DNA from: Halovenus carboxidivorans
Lineage (GTDB): Archaea > Halobacteriota > Halobacteria > Halobacteriales > Haloarculaceae
Direction of reading: 5' to 3'
Length of the DNA: 64,000 nt
Assembly: GCF_009831575.1 (NCBI RefSeq)
Contig: NZ_WUUT01000007.1
Coordinates: 62,001 to 126,000 of the forward strand
Positions 18,250-26,597 of the stretch are shown here, piece by piece. The notes beneath the pieces were generated by a model, which saw nothing but the letters and a program-made list of their open reading frames with translations, was not told where the DNA came from and ran no database searches. The position numbers and the translations under genes were made by a program. Within the stretch, counting starts at the first letter, position 1, and each line of letters begins with the position of its first letter.

Positions 18250-19224
18250 TCAGGGCAGCACGCTGGCGAGTCGCTGTAGTTTCCGCCGGAGACGCGCCGA
18301 GGATTCGTACGTTCGTCGCCCCCCGAGCGAGGCGAGCAGGTGCGGGTGGAGCCGTCGGTAGAACGGGTTGGCGCGAAATGCCAGGAGGAAGTACTTTCTC
18401 GCGTCGCGATACCGGCCCACGCGGACCGCTGCCCTGCCCAGCATGGTCCGGAGGGAAGCGAGAAACGTCCGGGCGTAGTACCGGCCGTAGGACTTCGCGA
18501 GCGAATAGTGTTTCTCGACGAACAGCGGGTACGCGACATCGCGCTTCTGCTCGAACTGTCTGGTGATGCTGTCCGGGAGGCCGACGTGTCTGTACGTGAG
18601 CGTTTCGCTGATCGGTTCGAACTCGCAGTGTTGGGCCAGCCTGAAGAACCACTCACGGTCCTGCCACGCCGGGAATCGCTCGTCCGGGAGTCCGGCAGTA
18701 TCGATCACGTCGGCCCGGACCATCACCGACGAGAACTGGCCGAAGGACTCGCCAGTCAGCAGATCCGGAAGGACGTCGCCGCTCGCAGTCGGATTCGTCA
18801 CCGTCGTTCCGTCGGGCCCCTCTGCCCGCTTTCCGGTGTAGGTGACGCCGACCGACGGCGGTGCCGCCTCGAACGTCTCGACCTGTCGACTGATCTTCTC
18901 CTCGTGCCAGCGGTCGTCGTCGTCGAGAAAGGCGACGTACGTGCCCGTGGCGGCTTTGATACCGGTGTTTCGGGCGACGTTCGCACCCCTGTTTTCGTCG
19001 TGGCGGAGAAACTCGATACTGTCGAGGCCGTCGACGTTCTCCGTATCGACGATATCTGCGACAGGCTCCGGAGAGCCGTCGTCGACGACGAGCAGTTCGA
19101 TCTGTTCGTAGGTCTGGTTCGCGACTGTCTCGATAGCACCGGGAAGTTGTTCGGCTCTGCCGTAGGTCGGGATGACGACGCTCACCGTGGGGTCGGTTGC
19201 GTCCGGATCCGCGCCCTCGTGCAT
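18250..19224 (-). CDS. Family 2 glycosyltransferase
   Basis: A 324-residue GT2 enzyme with TVSVVIPTYGRAEQLPGAIE, LLVVDDGSPEP, and the DxD block YVAFLDDDDRWHEEKISRQV near residue 90. Longer upstream codons were rejected: the ATG at 19224 is centred 30 nt from a TATA box (reverse strand of 19250-19259), giving a leaderless transcript. It faces away from the beta-helix gene at 19458, sharing the 19225-19374 intergenic stretch, and is convergent with the heparinase-like gene (15 nt apart). Confidence 0.88.
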   Translation of the reverse strand: MHEGADPDATDPTVSVVIPTYGRAEQLPGAIETVANQTYEQIELLVVDDGSPEPVADIVDTENVDGLDSIEFLRHDENRGANVARNTGIKAATGTYVAFLDDDDRWHEEKISRQVETFEAAPPSVGVTYTGKRAEGPDGTTVTNPTASGDVLPDLLTGESFGQFSSVMVRADVIDTAGLPDERFPAWQDREWFFRLAQHCEFEPISETLTYRHVGLPDSITRQFEQKRDVAYPLFVEKHYSLAKSYGRYYARTFLASLRTMLGRAAVRVGRYRDARKYFLLAFRANPFYRRLHPHLLASLGGRRTYESSARLRRKLQRLASVLP

Positions 19225-19324
19225 GGTCGATGCTCCGCGCGGCAGCCATTTGGTTACCCAATGGATACCGCGAGGCGGGGGACCGCTCCCGAATTTGCTA
19301 CACACGACGGTAGTATATGAGAAG

Positions 19325-19334
19325 CATAACCAAA
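19325..19334 (+). promoter_or_regulatory. TATA box upstream of the beta-helix gene
   Basis: CATAACCAAA predicts a transcript start near 19360, about 15 nt before the mini-ORF ATG at 19375 and about 100 nt before the main ATG at 19458. Confidence 0.5.
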
Positions 19335-19374
19335 TGTCAGCCCCATCTCTGTCGGAGATATCCAGACACGCGGC

Positions 19375-19461
19375 ATGACCATTTGGACGGAACGCCGGGA
19401 CCCCGCCCGGTCGCCTCGGTGCGCCGAACGAGCCGACGAGGGAGTGACGCCGCATTCATGA
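19375..19461 (+). CDS. 28-codon mini-ORF coupled to the Tat-exported beta-helix gene
   Basis: The frame ends with TGA at 19459-19461, overlapping the next ATG (19458-19460) as ATGA. Its own ATG is overlapped in the same way by the stop of a 14-codon frame that begins at 19334, but that ATG lies inside the TATA box and is probably not transcribed. The peptide is Arg-rich with no relatives. A short leader of about 15 nt, not a strictly leaderless start, is predicted. Confidence 0.4.
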   Translation: MTIWTERRDPARSPRCAERADEGVTPHS

Positions 19462-20972
19462 CCGAAGACCAGCCGGACAGAAACCGGATTAGCAGACGCC
19501 ACGCGCTCGCCGTACTCGGGACCGGAGCAGCGGCACTCATCAGCGGTTCCGAAGCGCCGTTCGTCGGTGAGGAGGGCGTTCGTCCCGCACGGACCGGACA
19601 ACTGACCACCGACGGCAGCGGTGGTGAGCAGCCGAGTCGGAACGGGACCGAGTGTGAGGGCGAAGCGTGCGGCGACAGTACGGATCATCCCGGCGAGAGT
19701 ATCACGGCCTACGGCGCGCTCTCTGATCCCGACGACCAGCGTATCTCGACGGCCGAGCGGAACCTCAGGGCGCTGCTGGAGGCCGCGCGGGCCGCGGGCA
19801 GAAACGGAACCGTCTACATTCCCTCCGGGACGTACTACATCGGCCACGACGGGAGCGGTCCCGACCCGTTCGTCCGATTCGGCGGGCGGGAGCCGCCGGG
19901 TATCTCCATCGTCGGAGCCGGCCCGGAGGTCGCGACGCTCGCGATTTCGGAGCACACGCCCCCGGACGAACAGCCGAACCAGAGCGGTCTGATGTGGGAA
20001 GAGGGGTACGATCACGGGACGATCACCGTCGAGAACGTCAGACTACACGGGAACTACGAGGCACTCCCGAACCTCTCGAAGGCCGGCGGTGGGTCGTGGG
20101 GCCTGCAGACGGGCGGACGGGGACGGATCAGGCTGCACAACGCGTACATCTCCGGCTGGCATCTGGCGGGCCTTCGCGGACGACACATGGTCGAGCGCGT
20201 CGAGCGGTGCACCTTCGAGGACAACGGGATCGGCGTCCACAACGACGCCAACGGGGACGCGAACTCCCATCACATCTCAGTGCGGCCGAGACGGGGGACG
20301 ACGTGTCGAATCCGGAACTGCCAGTTTCTCGACTGTGCGGGAAACGTGGTGAACATCCGGTACAACGACGGTCGGCTGCGGATGGTCAACTGTCACGCCA
20401 CCGGCACCGGGTCCGGGTTGTGTAAACTCTCCGGAGGCAGCCACGTCGTTTTCAGACACGTCTATCACGAGGGACACACAGACTCTCTCGAACAGAAAGT
20501 AGACGAACGACCCGACGGACCGAACTTCTACGGCCGGAACTGCATCAACAGCCTGGGGGAACGCGGGTCGCGATCCGTGACCCTCCGAACGGAGCATCTC
20601 GAATCGTGGGATACGACGGAGTACGCCCTCCAGTCCCGTGGGGAGATCGGCAACGGTCCCCCTGCCGTCAAGTGGGTCGGAGACATGGTCGCGATTCACA
20701 ACGCGAATATGACGAACGGGGAGGTCGCGATCCGAAACAGGGAGGGCGGGTCTTTCGATGGAGTCGAGTTTCGGCGGCTCTCGGTCCACGGGTCGAGCGG
20801 AGACGTGTTTTCGACGACGAGATCCAGCGGGAGAATCGAGACGTTACACCGGGACAACGCCGGAGGCCTCGGCAACCCCGGAGACATTACGATCGAGACC
20901 GACCGCGAGGGCGCCGACCCGTTCGTCCCGGAGGTCCCGGACGCCGCCGATGTCGGGATCAACAGCTCTTGA
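19458..20972 (+). CDS. Tat-exported right-handed beta-helix protein
   Basis: A 504-residue secreted protein. The N-terminus has a twin-arginine signal (RISRRHALAVLGTGAAALIS, residues about 9-29), then a low-complexity linker rich in Gly, Ser and acidic residues to about 75. The remainder is a parallel beta-helix of the pectate-lyase-like superfamily: an opening motif near ESITAYGALSDPDDQRIST, RNGTVYIPSGTYYIG, then repeating short-strand turns (VENVRLHGN, IRNCQFLDCAGNVVNIRYND). It probably binds or cleaves an acidic glycan outside the cell; catalytic residues cannot be assigned. Confidence 0.8.
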   Translation: MTEDQPDRNRISRRHALAVLGTGAAALISGSEAPFVGEEGVRPARTGQLTTDGSGGEQPSRNGTECEGEACGDSTDHPGESITAYGALSDPDDQRISTAERNLRALLEAARAAGRNGTVYIPSGTYYIGHDGSGPDPFVRFGGREPPGISIVGAGPEVATLAISEHTPPDEQPNQSGLMWEEGYDHGTITVENVRLHGNYEALPNLSKAGGGSWGLQTGGRGRIRLHNAYISGWHLAGLRGRHMVERVERCTFEDNGIGVHNDANGDANSHHISVRPRRGTTCRIRNCQFLDCAGNVVNIRYNDGRLRMVNCHATGTGSGLCKLSGGSHVVFRHVYHEGHTDSLEQKVDERPDGPNFYGRNCINSLGERGSRSVTLRTEHLESWDTTEYALQSRGEIGNGPPAVKWVGDMVAIHNANMTNGEVAIRNREGGSFDGVEFRRLSVHGSSGDVFSTTRSSGRIETLHRDNAGGLGNPGDITIETDREGADPFVPEVPDAADVGINSS

Positions 20973-21047
20973 GGGCAAATCGGCGGAGGACGAAGGCGCG
21001 GCCGGTAGGTGCGGTATAACTATTGATCGATTGCGGCTGGATTGGGT

Positions 21048-22037
21048 ATGCAACACGACATTACCGGCTGGCTCCGGACGCTGACGGACAACCCGCCGGA
21101 GGGGTACGAGAGCGGTCTGAAGTACTTTCTCGGCGGCGCGTACAACGCGGCGTATTTCTCGCTGACATCGCGGTATCCGCTGGGGACGAACGTCTTCGAG
21201 CGGGAGTGGGACCTGCTGCTCGTACTCGACGCCTGTCGGGTCGACGCGCTGCGGGCCGTCGCTCCGGAGTACGACTGGCTGGAGTCGGTCGGTTCGATGT
21301 GGTCGGTCGGCAGTTCGTCTCACGAGTGGCTCTGCAAGACCTTCACGAACGCCTACGCCGACGAGATTGCCGAGACGGCGTATCTCTCCTCGAATCCCCA
21401 CACCCGTCCGACGTTCACCGACGGCGCGCGGCCGCCGCGCACGTACGTGACGCCGGTTATGTGGGCGGACTGGGACGTCGTCGACGGCGAGCAGTTCGAG
21501 TTACTCCGGCACCTGCCACACGACCACGAGTACGAGGAGTACTTCGAGACGCTGCCGCCCGACGTCGTGACGGATCACGCCATCGAAGCGGGCCGGTCTG
21601 TCGACGCCGACCGGATGATCGTCCACTACTTCCAGCCCCACCGGCCGCACATCGCCGGCCCGTACCGCGAGAAACGACCGATTACCGAGGTCGAGAACCA
21701 CCCGTGGGAGGCGATCCAGACGGGTGCGGCGGACCGAGCGGAAGTCTGGAAAAACTATCTGGATACACTCAGACTCGTCCTGGATTCCGTCGAGCGACTG
21801 CGCGAGAACGTCGACGCAGAGCGGGTAGCGATCACCGCAGACCACGGCGACCTGTTCGGGGAGTTCGGCCAGTACGGCCACCCTGAGGGGTTCGTCCACC
21901 CCAACCTGAAGAAAGTCCCCTGGGCGAGGACGACAGCCACCGATTCCGGGACCAGTACACCCGCGGTCGACCTCGACGACTCCGCGCCGTCGGAGTCGGC
22001 GGTCACCGAACGGCTGGAGCAGTTGGGCTACCTCTGA
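21048..22037 (+). CDS. Alkaline-phosphatase/sulfatase-fold protein
   Basis: A 329-residue member of the same family as the N-terminal half of the 6029-7879 protein and the 25526-26437 protein. It has WDLLLVLDACRVDALRAV (metal ligand Asp), VGSSSHEWLCKTF with serines at the presumed nucleophile position, VHYFQPHRPHI and ITADHGDLFGEFGQYGHPEG (metal ligands). It lacks the C-x-P-x-R formylglycine motif, so true sulfatase activity is unlikely; phosphoryl transfer or hydrolysis fits better. The ATG at 21048 is 29 nt after TATAACTATT (21015-21024): leaderless. The C-terminus ends LEQLGYL, resembling its relatives. Confidence 0.75.
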   Translation: MQHDITGWLRTLTDNPPEGYESGLKYFLGGAYNAAYFSLTSRYPLGTNVFEREWDLLLVLDACRVDALRAVAPEYDWLESVGSMWSVGSSSHEWLCKTFTNAYADEIAETAYLSSNPHTRPTFTDGARPPRTYVTPVMWADWDVVDGEQFELLRHLPHDHEYEEYFETLPPDVVTDHAIEAGRSVDADRMIVHYFQPHRPHIAGPYREKRPITEVENHPWEAIQTGAADRAEVWKNYLDTLRLVLDSVERLRENVDAERVAITADHGDLFGEFGQYGHPEGFVHPNLKKVPWARTTATDSGTSTPAVDLDDSAPSESAVTERLEQLGYL

Positions 22038-22428
22038 ACCGGCACCCCATTCTGCGGTTGCCGCGGGCGCGGTGACACGGAGTAAGAATTTCCTACTACG
22101 TATAGGCGGCTCTGAACGGGGAGCAAGAACCAGCAAATTCAGCAAGTACCACAAACTGATCGAAAAGTAAAAGTGGTAGTCTGAAGTACGAGTGAATTAG
22201 ATAAGAATACTAATAGTTAGTTACTGAATATCCCGCAACTATCGAGCACGTAAGTTAGATTATCGGAGCTCAAGCGTTCTTAACCCTATTTAATCCGTAT
22301 CAACGATACGGAATAAATCTCCGAAATATTACCAGAATATCGATAACAGTCAGTCTGACCTACTTTTTATCATAATTCAATATGCGAACACAAGTATTAA
22401 TACGGGTAGGCGGAAACTACTGCATGCA
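22038..22428 (+). promoter_or_regulatory. AT-rich intergenic region with a perfect 8-bp inverted repeat
   Basis: About 390 nt without a gene, markedly AT-rich compared with both flanks. It contains a perfect inverted repeat with arms TCCGTATC (22294-22301) and GATACGGA (22305-22312) around AAC, several TATA-like runs, and a TATA-like box near 22393-22402 about 31 nt before the ATG at 22429. It probably holds control sites for the 22429-25495 operon. No coding frame with GC-rich third positions was found. Confidence 0.55.
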
Positions 22429-22635
22429 ATGGCACGCAAGCTGGCACACAGCGGCGAGGAGCGGCCCGACTCGAATTCGGGCGAGAACGATCAACTTACT
22501 CGACGGACCTACCTCAAACTCGGGGCTGTCGCGTCGGGCGCAGCACTCGTTTCCGGCAGCGGATTCGCCGGTACGACTGCTGGGAGTCAGGACGGAACGG
22601 TGCTGACCACCGACTTCAGTGAGTACGCACAATGA
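22429..22635 (+). CDS. 68-residue protein consisting mostly of a Tat signal peptide
   Basis: The sequence shows a basic N-terminus, the twin-arginine motif TRRTYLKLGAVASGAAL (residues about 24-40), an alanine-rich cleavage region, and only about 20 residues after it (ending VLTTDFSEYAQ). TTDFSEY-type starts are usual at the head of longer secreted haloarchaeal beta-sandwich domains, so this looks like the detached or truncated N-terminus of such a protein. Its stop overlaps the next ATG as ATGA. The ATG at 22429 lies 31 nt from a TATA-like box; an ATG at 22424 is in another frame. Confidence 0.55.
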   Translation: MARKLAHSGEERPDSNSGENDQLTRRTYLKLGAVASGAALVSGSGFAGTTAGSQDGTVLTTDFSEYAQ

Positions 22636-22730
22636 GCGGGGAGTACCGACACAGAGCGGCTGTGCGGGCGGAGTTCCGCTCTGGGACGGAGCCGGAGACG
22701 GGCACTGACGGCAAAGTAGGTGAGACCTAA
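22632..22730 (+). CDS. 32-codon linker ORF between the Tat ORF and the beta-helix gene
   Basis: Begins inside the stop of the Tat ORF (ATGA, 22632-22635) and ends with TAA sharing its last base with the ATG of the next gene (TAATG, 22728-22732). The peptide is unrelated to anything I know. Its only evident role is to carry ribosomes from the Tat ORF to the 921-residue gene, or it is a relic of a rearranged reading frame. Confidence 0.4.
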   Translation: MSGEYRHRAAVRAEFRSGTEPETGTDGKVGET

Positions 22731-25495
22731 TGGCGGTGCTCGATGTAACGGAGAGTCCGTACAACGCGGCGGGTGACGGATCGACGGACGACCGGGCGGC
22801 GATTCAGCAGGCAATCGACGACGCGACCGACGGCGACACCGTCTATCTCCCGGCGAACACCTACGCGCTGGAGGAGTGGGACGACGACCCCCACTGGGGC
22901 AGTGTACTGTACATCGGGGCGAACAAGGAGGGTGTGTCGTTCACCATCCTGGGCGACGGTCCGGAGACGGTGCTGAAGTTCACCGACGGCAACACCGGGA
23001 AATACACCCCGGCACTGCTCTCGGTCAACCCGGGCGAAGCGGACGACGGCAAGCTCGACGTCGACGTGAAAAACCTCGTCCTCGACGGGAACCACCGCGA
23101 CGGGGGCGTCGACCCGGGGCGGGGTATCGATATCCACCAGGAGTTCACCAGTTCCGGCGTGAAGAAGGTCACGACCGGACACGACATCTACTTCGAGGAC
23201 ATCGAGATTCGTGACACGACCAGCGCTGCGTTCCAGATGCGTTCGGGGACGGACGACGAACTCGTCGGCTGTGATCGGGTGCACGCGAAGCGGTTGACGA
23301 TCGATACGACCGCCAGACACCACGGCCTCTCGATCCAGTCGGCCACGAACCCGGAAAACGAGGCGGACATCGTCAACACCTTCGAGAGCCTCCGCATCCT
23401 GAACATCGGCGGCAGCGACACCACCCCCGGCAACGGTCTCAACATCAACGGGACCGCGCTGTTCAAAGACGTCTACGTCGAGAACGCACACCAGGGGAGC
23501 AAGGTGAGCAACGGCGGAATCCATCCCGTCATCAGAAACGCCCACTTCTACGGGCACAAAAACATCAACCCGAGCGTCATCCGAGAGACAGTCAAGGGTG
23601 ACAGAGGCGACTGGTCGCTCACCCTCGACTCGATCAAGATCGCACAGGCCGACACGCCCGCGATGCGTCTGGCCGGCGGTGGCGGCGGGACCGCACAGGT
23701 GAACATGACTGACGTCTCGTGTATCGCCTGCGATCAGTCCGGCGAGTCCGGGTACACAATCGGCATCACGGACGATCAGAACGTGACCGCCGACTCGATC
23801 CACGTCGAGGAGACCCAGAACAACGGAATCGCCGTCTGGGGCTGGTCGGGCAACACCGCCCAGTCGGATGTCGTTACCCACCGCAACGTCGGCGGGTCGG
23901 TCGTCGACAGCAGTTTCGACGCGGGATCGGTCTCCGAGAGCGGTGCGCCCGGGCTCTCCGTTCCGCAGAAAAGCGATGTCGGTGCGTTCACTGGCTCGGA
24001 GGAGACGACAGACGGCAGCAGTACCACCGACAGCGGCGTCTTCACCGAGTGGACACCGCGGTACAACAGCACGAAAAACGACTGGACGATCCGATCCGGC
24101 AGCGAGTACGACGGGGAGGCCGCGCTGGTGTTCACCGACGACGACGGCGAGCGGACCCGGCAGGCGCTGTCCTGGGATCAGGCCGGGACACAGGCCGACG
24201 CCGAGGTACTCGACAAGTTCCGGATTCCGGAGTTTTACTCGGGCAACGGCGGCTATCACGCCCGCATCTACCTCCGGGGGAGCAACACCGCGAGCGGCCA
24301 CAACGGCTACTGGATCCAGGCCGAAGAAACGAACGGTGGATCGTTCAGACTCGGAAAACACGTCGGCGGCAGCCTCGAAACGCTCGCCCAGTTCGGCAAC
24401 CTCGACACTGGCACGTTCTACTATCGGCGGTTCCGGGCCGACGGCGACCGCCTCAGGGCGAAGGTCTGGGAGGCGGGGACGCAGGAACCGGACTCCTGGG
24501 ATGTCGATGTGACCGACGGGGACCTCTCCGAAGGGTGGGTCGGGGTCGGATCGTTCGATCCCGACGCAGTCGAGTTCGACCGGTTCAGCGTCGCGACCGA
24601 CGGCGGCACGGCACAGGCCGGGACACCGGACAGCAAGCCGTCGGTCAGCATCGCCTCACCGAGCGACGGAGCGACTGTGACCGGAACGAGTTCGGTCGCT
24701 ATCGCGGCCAGCGACCCCGACGATTCCGACCCGACCGTCGAGTATCGGATCGACGACGGCTCCTGGACGGCAGCGAGCTACAACTCCGAGAGCGGCTACT
24801 ACGAGGCGACGTGGGACTCGACGACCGTTCAGGACGGATCGCACACGATCAGCGCTCGCGCCGTCGACTCGTGGGGTAACGCCGCGACAGCGAGCATCGG
24901 AGTCACCGTCGACAACGCCATCGAAATCGCGACCGTCGGAAGCGACTCTGTCACCGATTCCAGCGTCCGGGTGATCGGTGAGGTGATCGATCTCGGAACC
25001 GCCGACTCGCTCTCCGTCGGCTTCGAGTTCCGCCCGAGCGGCGCGGATAGCTGGCAGCGAACGCCGGCACAGACGGTGAGCGACGCCGGCGAGTTCAGCA
25101 CCGAACTGGCCGATCTCCAGCCCGAGACGACCTACGAGTTCAGAGCGGTCGTCGAGAATCCGGAGCGGATCGCCGGCGATGTCCTCACTGTTCAGACCAA
25201 GCAGAGACAGATCGACGGCCCGCAGATCGATCAGTTCGAGGCGACGAACAAGAGCGAATCCGGCTGGACGCGGTACGACGTCGACTACACGGTCAGCAAG
25301 GGCACCAACCCCCTAGATACGGTCGTGACCGAACTGCTGCTCAACGGCCGAACCGTCCGGGCGGACAGCACGGTCGTCACCGGCGAGACGGCGAGCTACA
25401 CCCACATCATGCGGGTGCGAGGCGCCGTCGACGAAGTTCGGGTGATCGTCACCGACACCGAGAACCGGGTGGCGAGCAAGTCGAAAGATCTCTGA
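22730..25495 (+). CDS. Multidomain beta-helix protein without its own signal peptide
   Basis: A 921-residue protein. Residues about 1-400 are a pectate-lyase-type right-handed beta-helix opening with VTESPYNAAGDGSTDDRAAI. About 430-625 is a jelly-roll domain of the concanavalin/DUF1080-like kind. About 635-725 is an Ig-like domain (VSIASPSDGATVTGTS start). About 728-820 is fibronectin-III-like (LQPETTYEFRAVVENPE). A last beta domain ends the protein. This is typical of secreted, glycan-binding or -degrading proteins, yet it starts directly at the helix. Export may depend on the short Tat ORF upstream or may be lost. Confidence 0.8.
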   Translation: MAVLDVTESPYNAAGDGSTDDRAAIQQAIDDATDGDTVYLPANTYALEEWDDDPHWGSVLYIGANKEGVSFTILGDGPETVLKFTDGNTGKYTPALLSVNPGEADDGKLDVDVKNLVLDGNHRDGGVDPGRGIDIHQEFTSSGVKKVTTGHDIYFEDIEIRDTTSAAFQMRSGTDDELVGCDRVHAKRLTIDTTARHHGLSIQSATNPENEADIVNTFESLRILNIGGSDTTPGNGLNINGTALFKDVYVENAHQGSKVSNGGIHPVIRNAHFYGHKNINPSVIRETVKGDRGDWSLTLDSIKIAQADTPAMRLAGGGGGTAQVNMTDVSCIACDQSGESGYTIGITDDQNVTADSIHVEETQNNGIAVWGWSGNTAQSDVVTHRNVGGSVVDSSFDAGSVSESGAPGLSVPQKSDVGAFTGSEETTDGSSTTDSGVFTEWTPRYNSTKNDWTIRSGSEYDGEAALVFTDDDGERTRQALSWDQAGTQADAEVLDKFRIPEFYSGNGGYHARIYLRGSNTASGHNGYWIQAEETNGGSFRLGKHVGGSLETLAQFGNLDTGTFYYRRFRADGDRLRAKVWEAGTQEPDSWDVDVTDGDLSEGWVGVGSFDPDAVEFDRFSVATDGGTAQAGTPDSKPSVSIASPSDGATVTGTSSVAIAASDPDDSDPTVEYRIDDGSWTAASYNSESGYYEATWDSTTVQDGSHTISARAVDSWGNAATASIGVTVDNAIEIATVGSDSVTDSSVRVIGEVIDLGTADSLSVGFEFRPSGADSWQRTPAQTVSDAGEFSTELADLQPETTYEFRAVVENPERIAGDVLTVQTKQRQIDGPQIDQFEATNKSESGWTRYDVDYTVSKGTNPLDTVVTELLLNGRTVRADSTVVTGETASYTHIMRVRGAVDEVRVIVTDTENRVASKSKDL

Positions 25496-25525
25496 GCGAG
25501 GATCGGGCGCTCGAACTCTGCCGGG

Positions 25526-26437
25526 TTAGCTGAGATAGCCGAGTTCCCGAAGCCGGTCGGTGGCGACGTCCTCGCTGGCCCGAGTTGTCTCCTCGGTCGG
25601 CGTCTCGGCCGTGATCTCTCGGCGCGGGCCGTTCTCGGAGACGTGCCAGGGGACGCGGACGAGTTCCTCGGCGTAGAGCCCGACGGGGTGGCCGTACTCG
25701 CGGATCGGAACCGGGAAGAGCCGTTCACCGAACATCTGGCCGTGATCCGCCGTCACGACGGTTTTGCCCCGTAGCTCGGAGAGCAGTCGTTCGACCGACG
25801 GCAGCGCCGCCTCCAGCGTCTCCTCGTAGGCGCGTTCGAGCACCGCGTCGGGAATGTCGAGGTCACCGGTCGCGACGTCCTCCCACTGGAAGTCGAGGCG
25901 GTCGAGATCGAACCACTCCGCCCCGGTCTCGCCGAGAAACGGGTAGTGTGGCTGGAGGAAATGCGAGAGGATGCGTTTGTTCGGATACTGTTCGGCGGCC
26001 GCAAGCGTCTCCTCGGCCATCGTCTCCGGGAGCACCGTCCGGTACTGGTCGTCCCAGCCTCGGTCGTCCCAGACGTTGACCGTCGCGTGAAACTCGACAT
26101 CGATGTCGTCCCGGTGGCGGTGTAACATCGGGCTCGCGGTGACGTAGACGGTATCGTGAAGTCGTTTTCCGTCGAAATTGCCGCGGAGGAACTCCTCTGT
26201 AGCGGAGCCTTTCGAGCGGACGGCAGTCGTCTCTCCGGGCAGGTCGGCGACGCGCTCGAAGAGGTCGTATCGGCAGGCGTCGAGGATCACGAGCGTGTCC
26301 CAGTCGGCGGCGAAGATATCCAGTCCGTCCTCGTTGTGCGTCCGGGAGTACAGCCGCTGGTAGTACAGCCGGTTCAGCTCCTGGAGGATAAATCGCGGAT
26401 TCGCCAGCCCCTTTCGGATCCCGTGCAGCGAGTACAT
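25526..26437 (-). CDS. Alkaline-phosphatase/sulfatase-fold protein
   Basis: A 303-residue relative of the 21048 protein and of the N-terminus of the 6029 fusion. It has DWDTLVILDACRYDLFERV (metal Asp), the Ser/Thr segment KGSATEEFLRGNFDGKRLHD at the nucleophile position, LSHFLQPHYPF and VTADHGQMFGERL (metal ligands), ending RLRELGYLS. No cysteine or C-x-P-x-R occurs at the active site. The ATG at 26437 is 32 nt from AATAACAAAT on the reverse strand (about 26464-26473): leaderless. It is convergent with the beta-helix gene and divergent from the GT4 at 26598. Confidence 0.75.
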   Translation of the reverse strand: MYSLHGIRKGLANPRFILQELNRLYYQRLYSRTHNEDGLDIFAADWDTLVILDACRYDLFERVADLPGETTAVRSKGSATEEFLRGNFDGKRLHDTVYVTASPMLHRHRDDIDVEFHATVNVWDDRGWDDQYRTVLPETMAEETLAAAEQYPNKRILSHFLQPHYPFLGETGAEWFDLDRLDFQWEDVATGDLDIPDAVLERAYEETLEAALPSVERLLSELRGKTVVTADHGQMFGERLFPVPIREYGHPVGLYAEELVRVPWHVSENGPRREITAETPTEETTRASEDVATDRLRELGYLS

Positions 26438-26562
26438 TGTCCGGTCGTTGGCCGAATGTCTGATTTGTTATTCTGCACCTACCGACGGAGCTTCTGCGAC
26501 GGCAAGAGCCGTCTTCGTAGTCGGAAACACCGGCAGTCGCCGGTACTGCCGGGAAAGAGATC

Positions 26563-26572
26563 CATAACCAAG
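26563..26572 (+). promoter_or_regulatory. TATA box selecting the GTG start at 26598
   Basis: CATAACCAAG is centred 30 nt before GTG 26598. An in-frame GTG at 26583 would be only 16 nt from the box and so is probably not transcribed. Confidence 0.5.
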
Positions 26573-26597
26573 TGGACGGTACGTGAGCGTTCGACCA

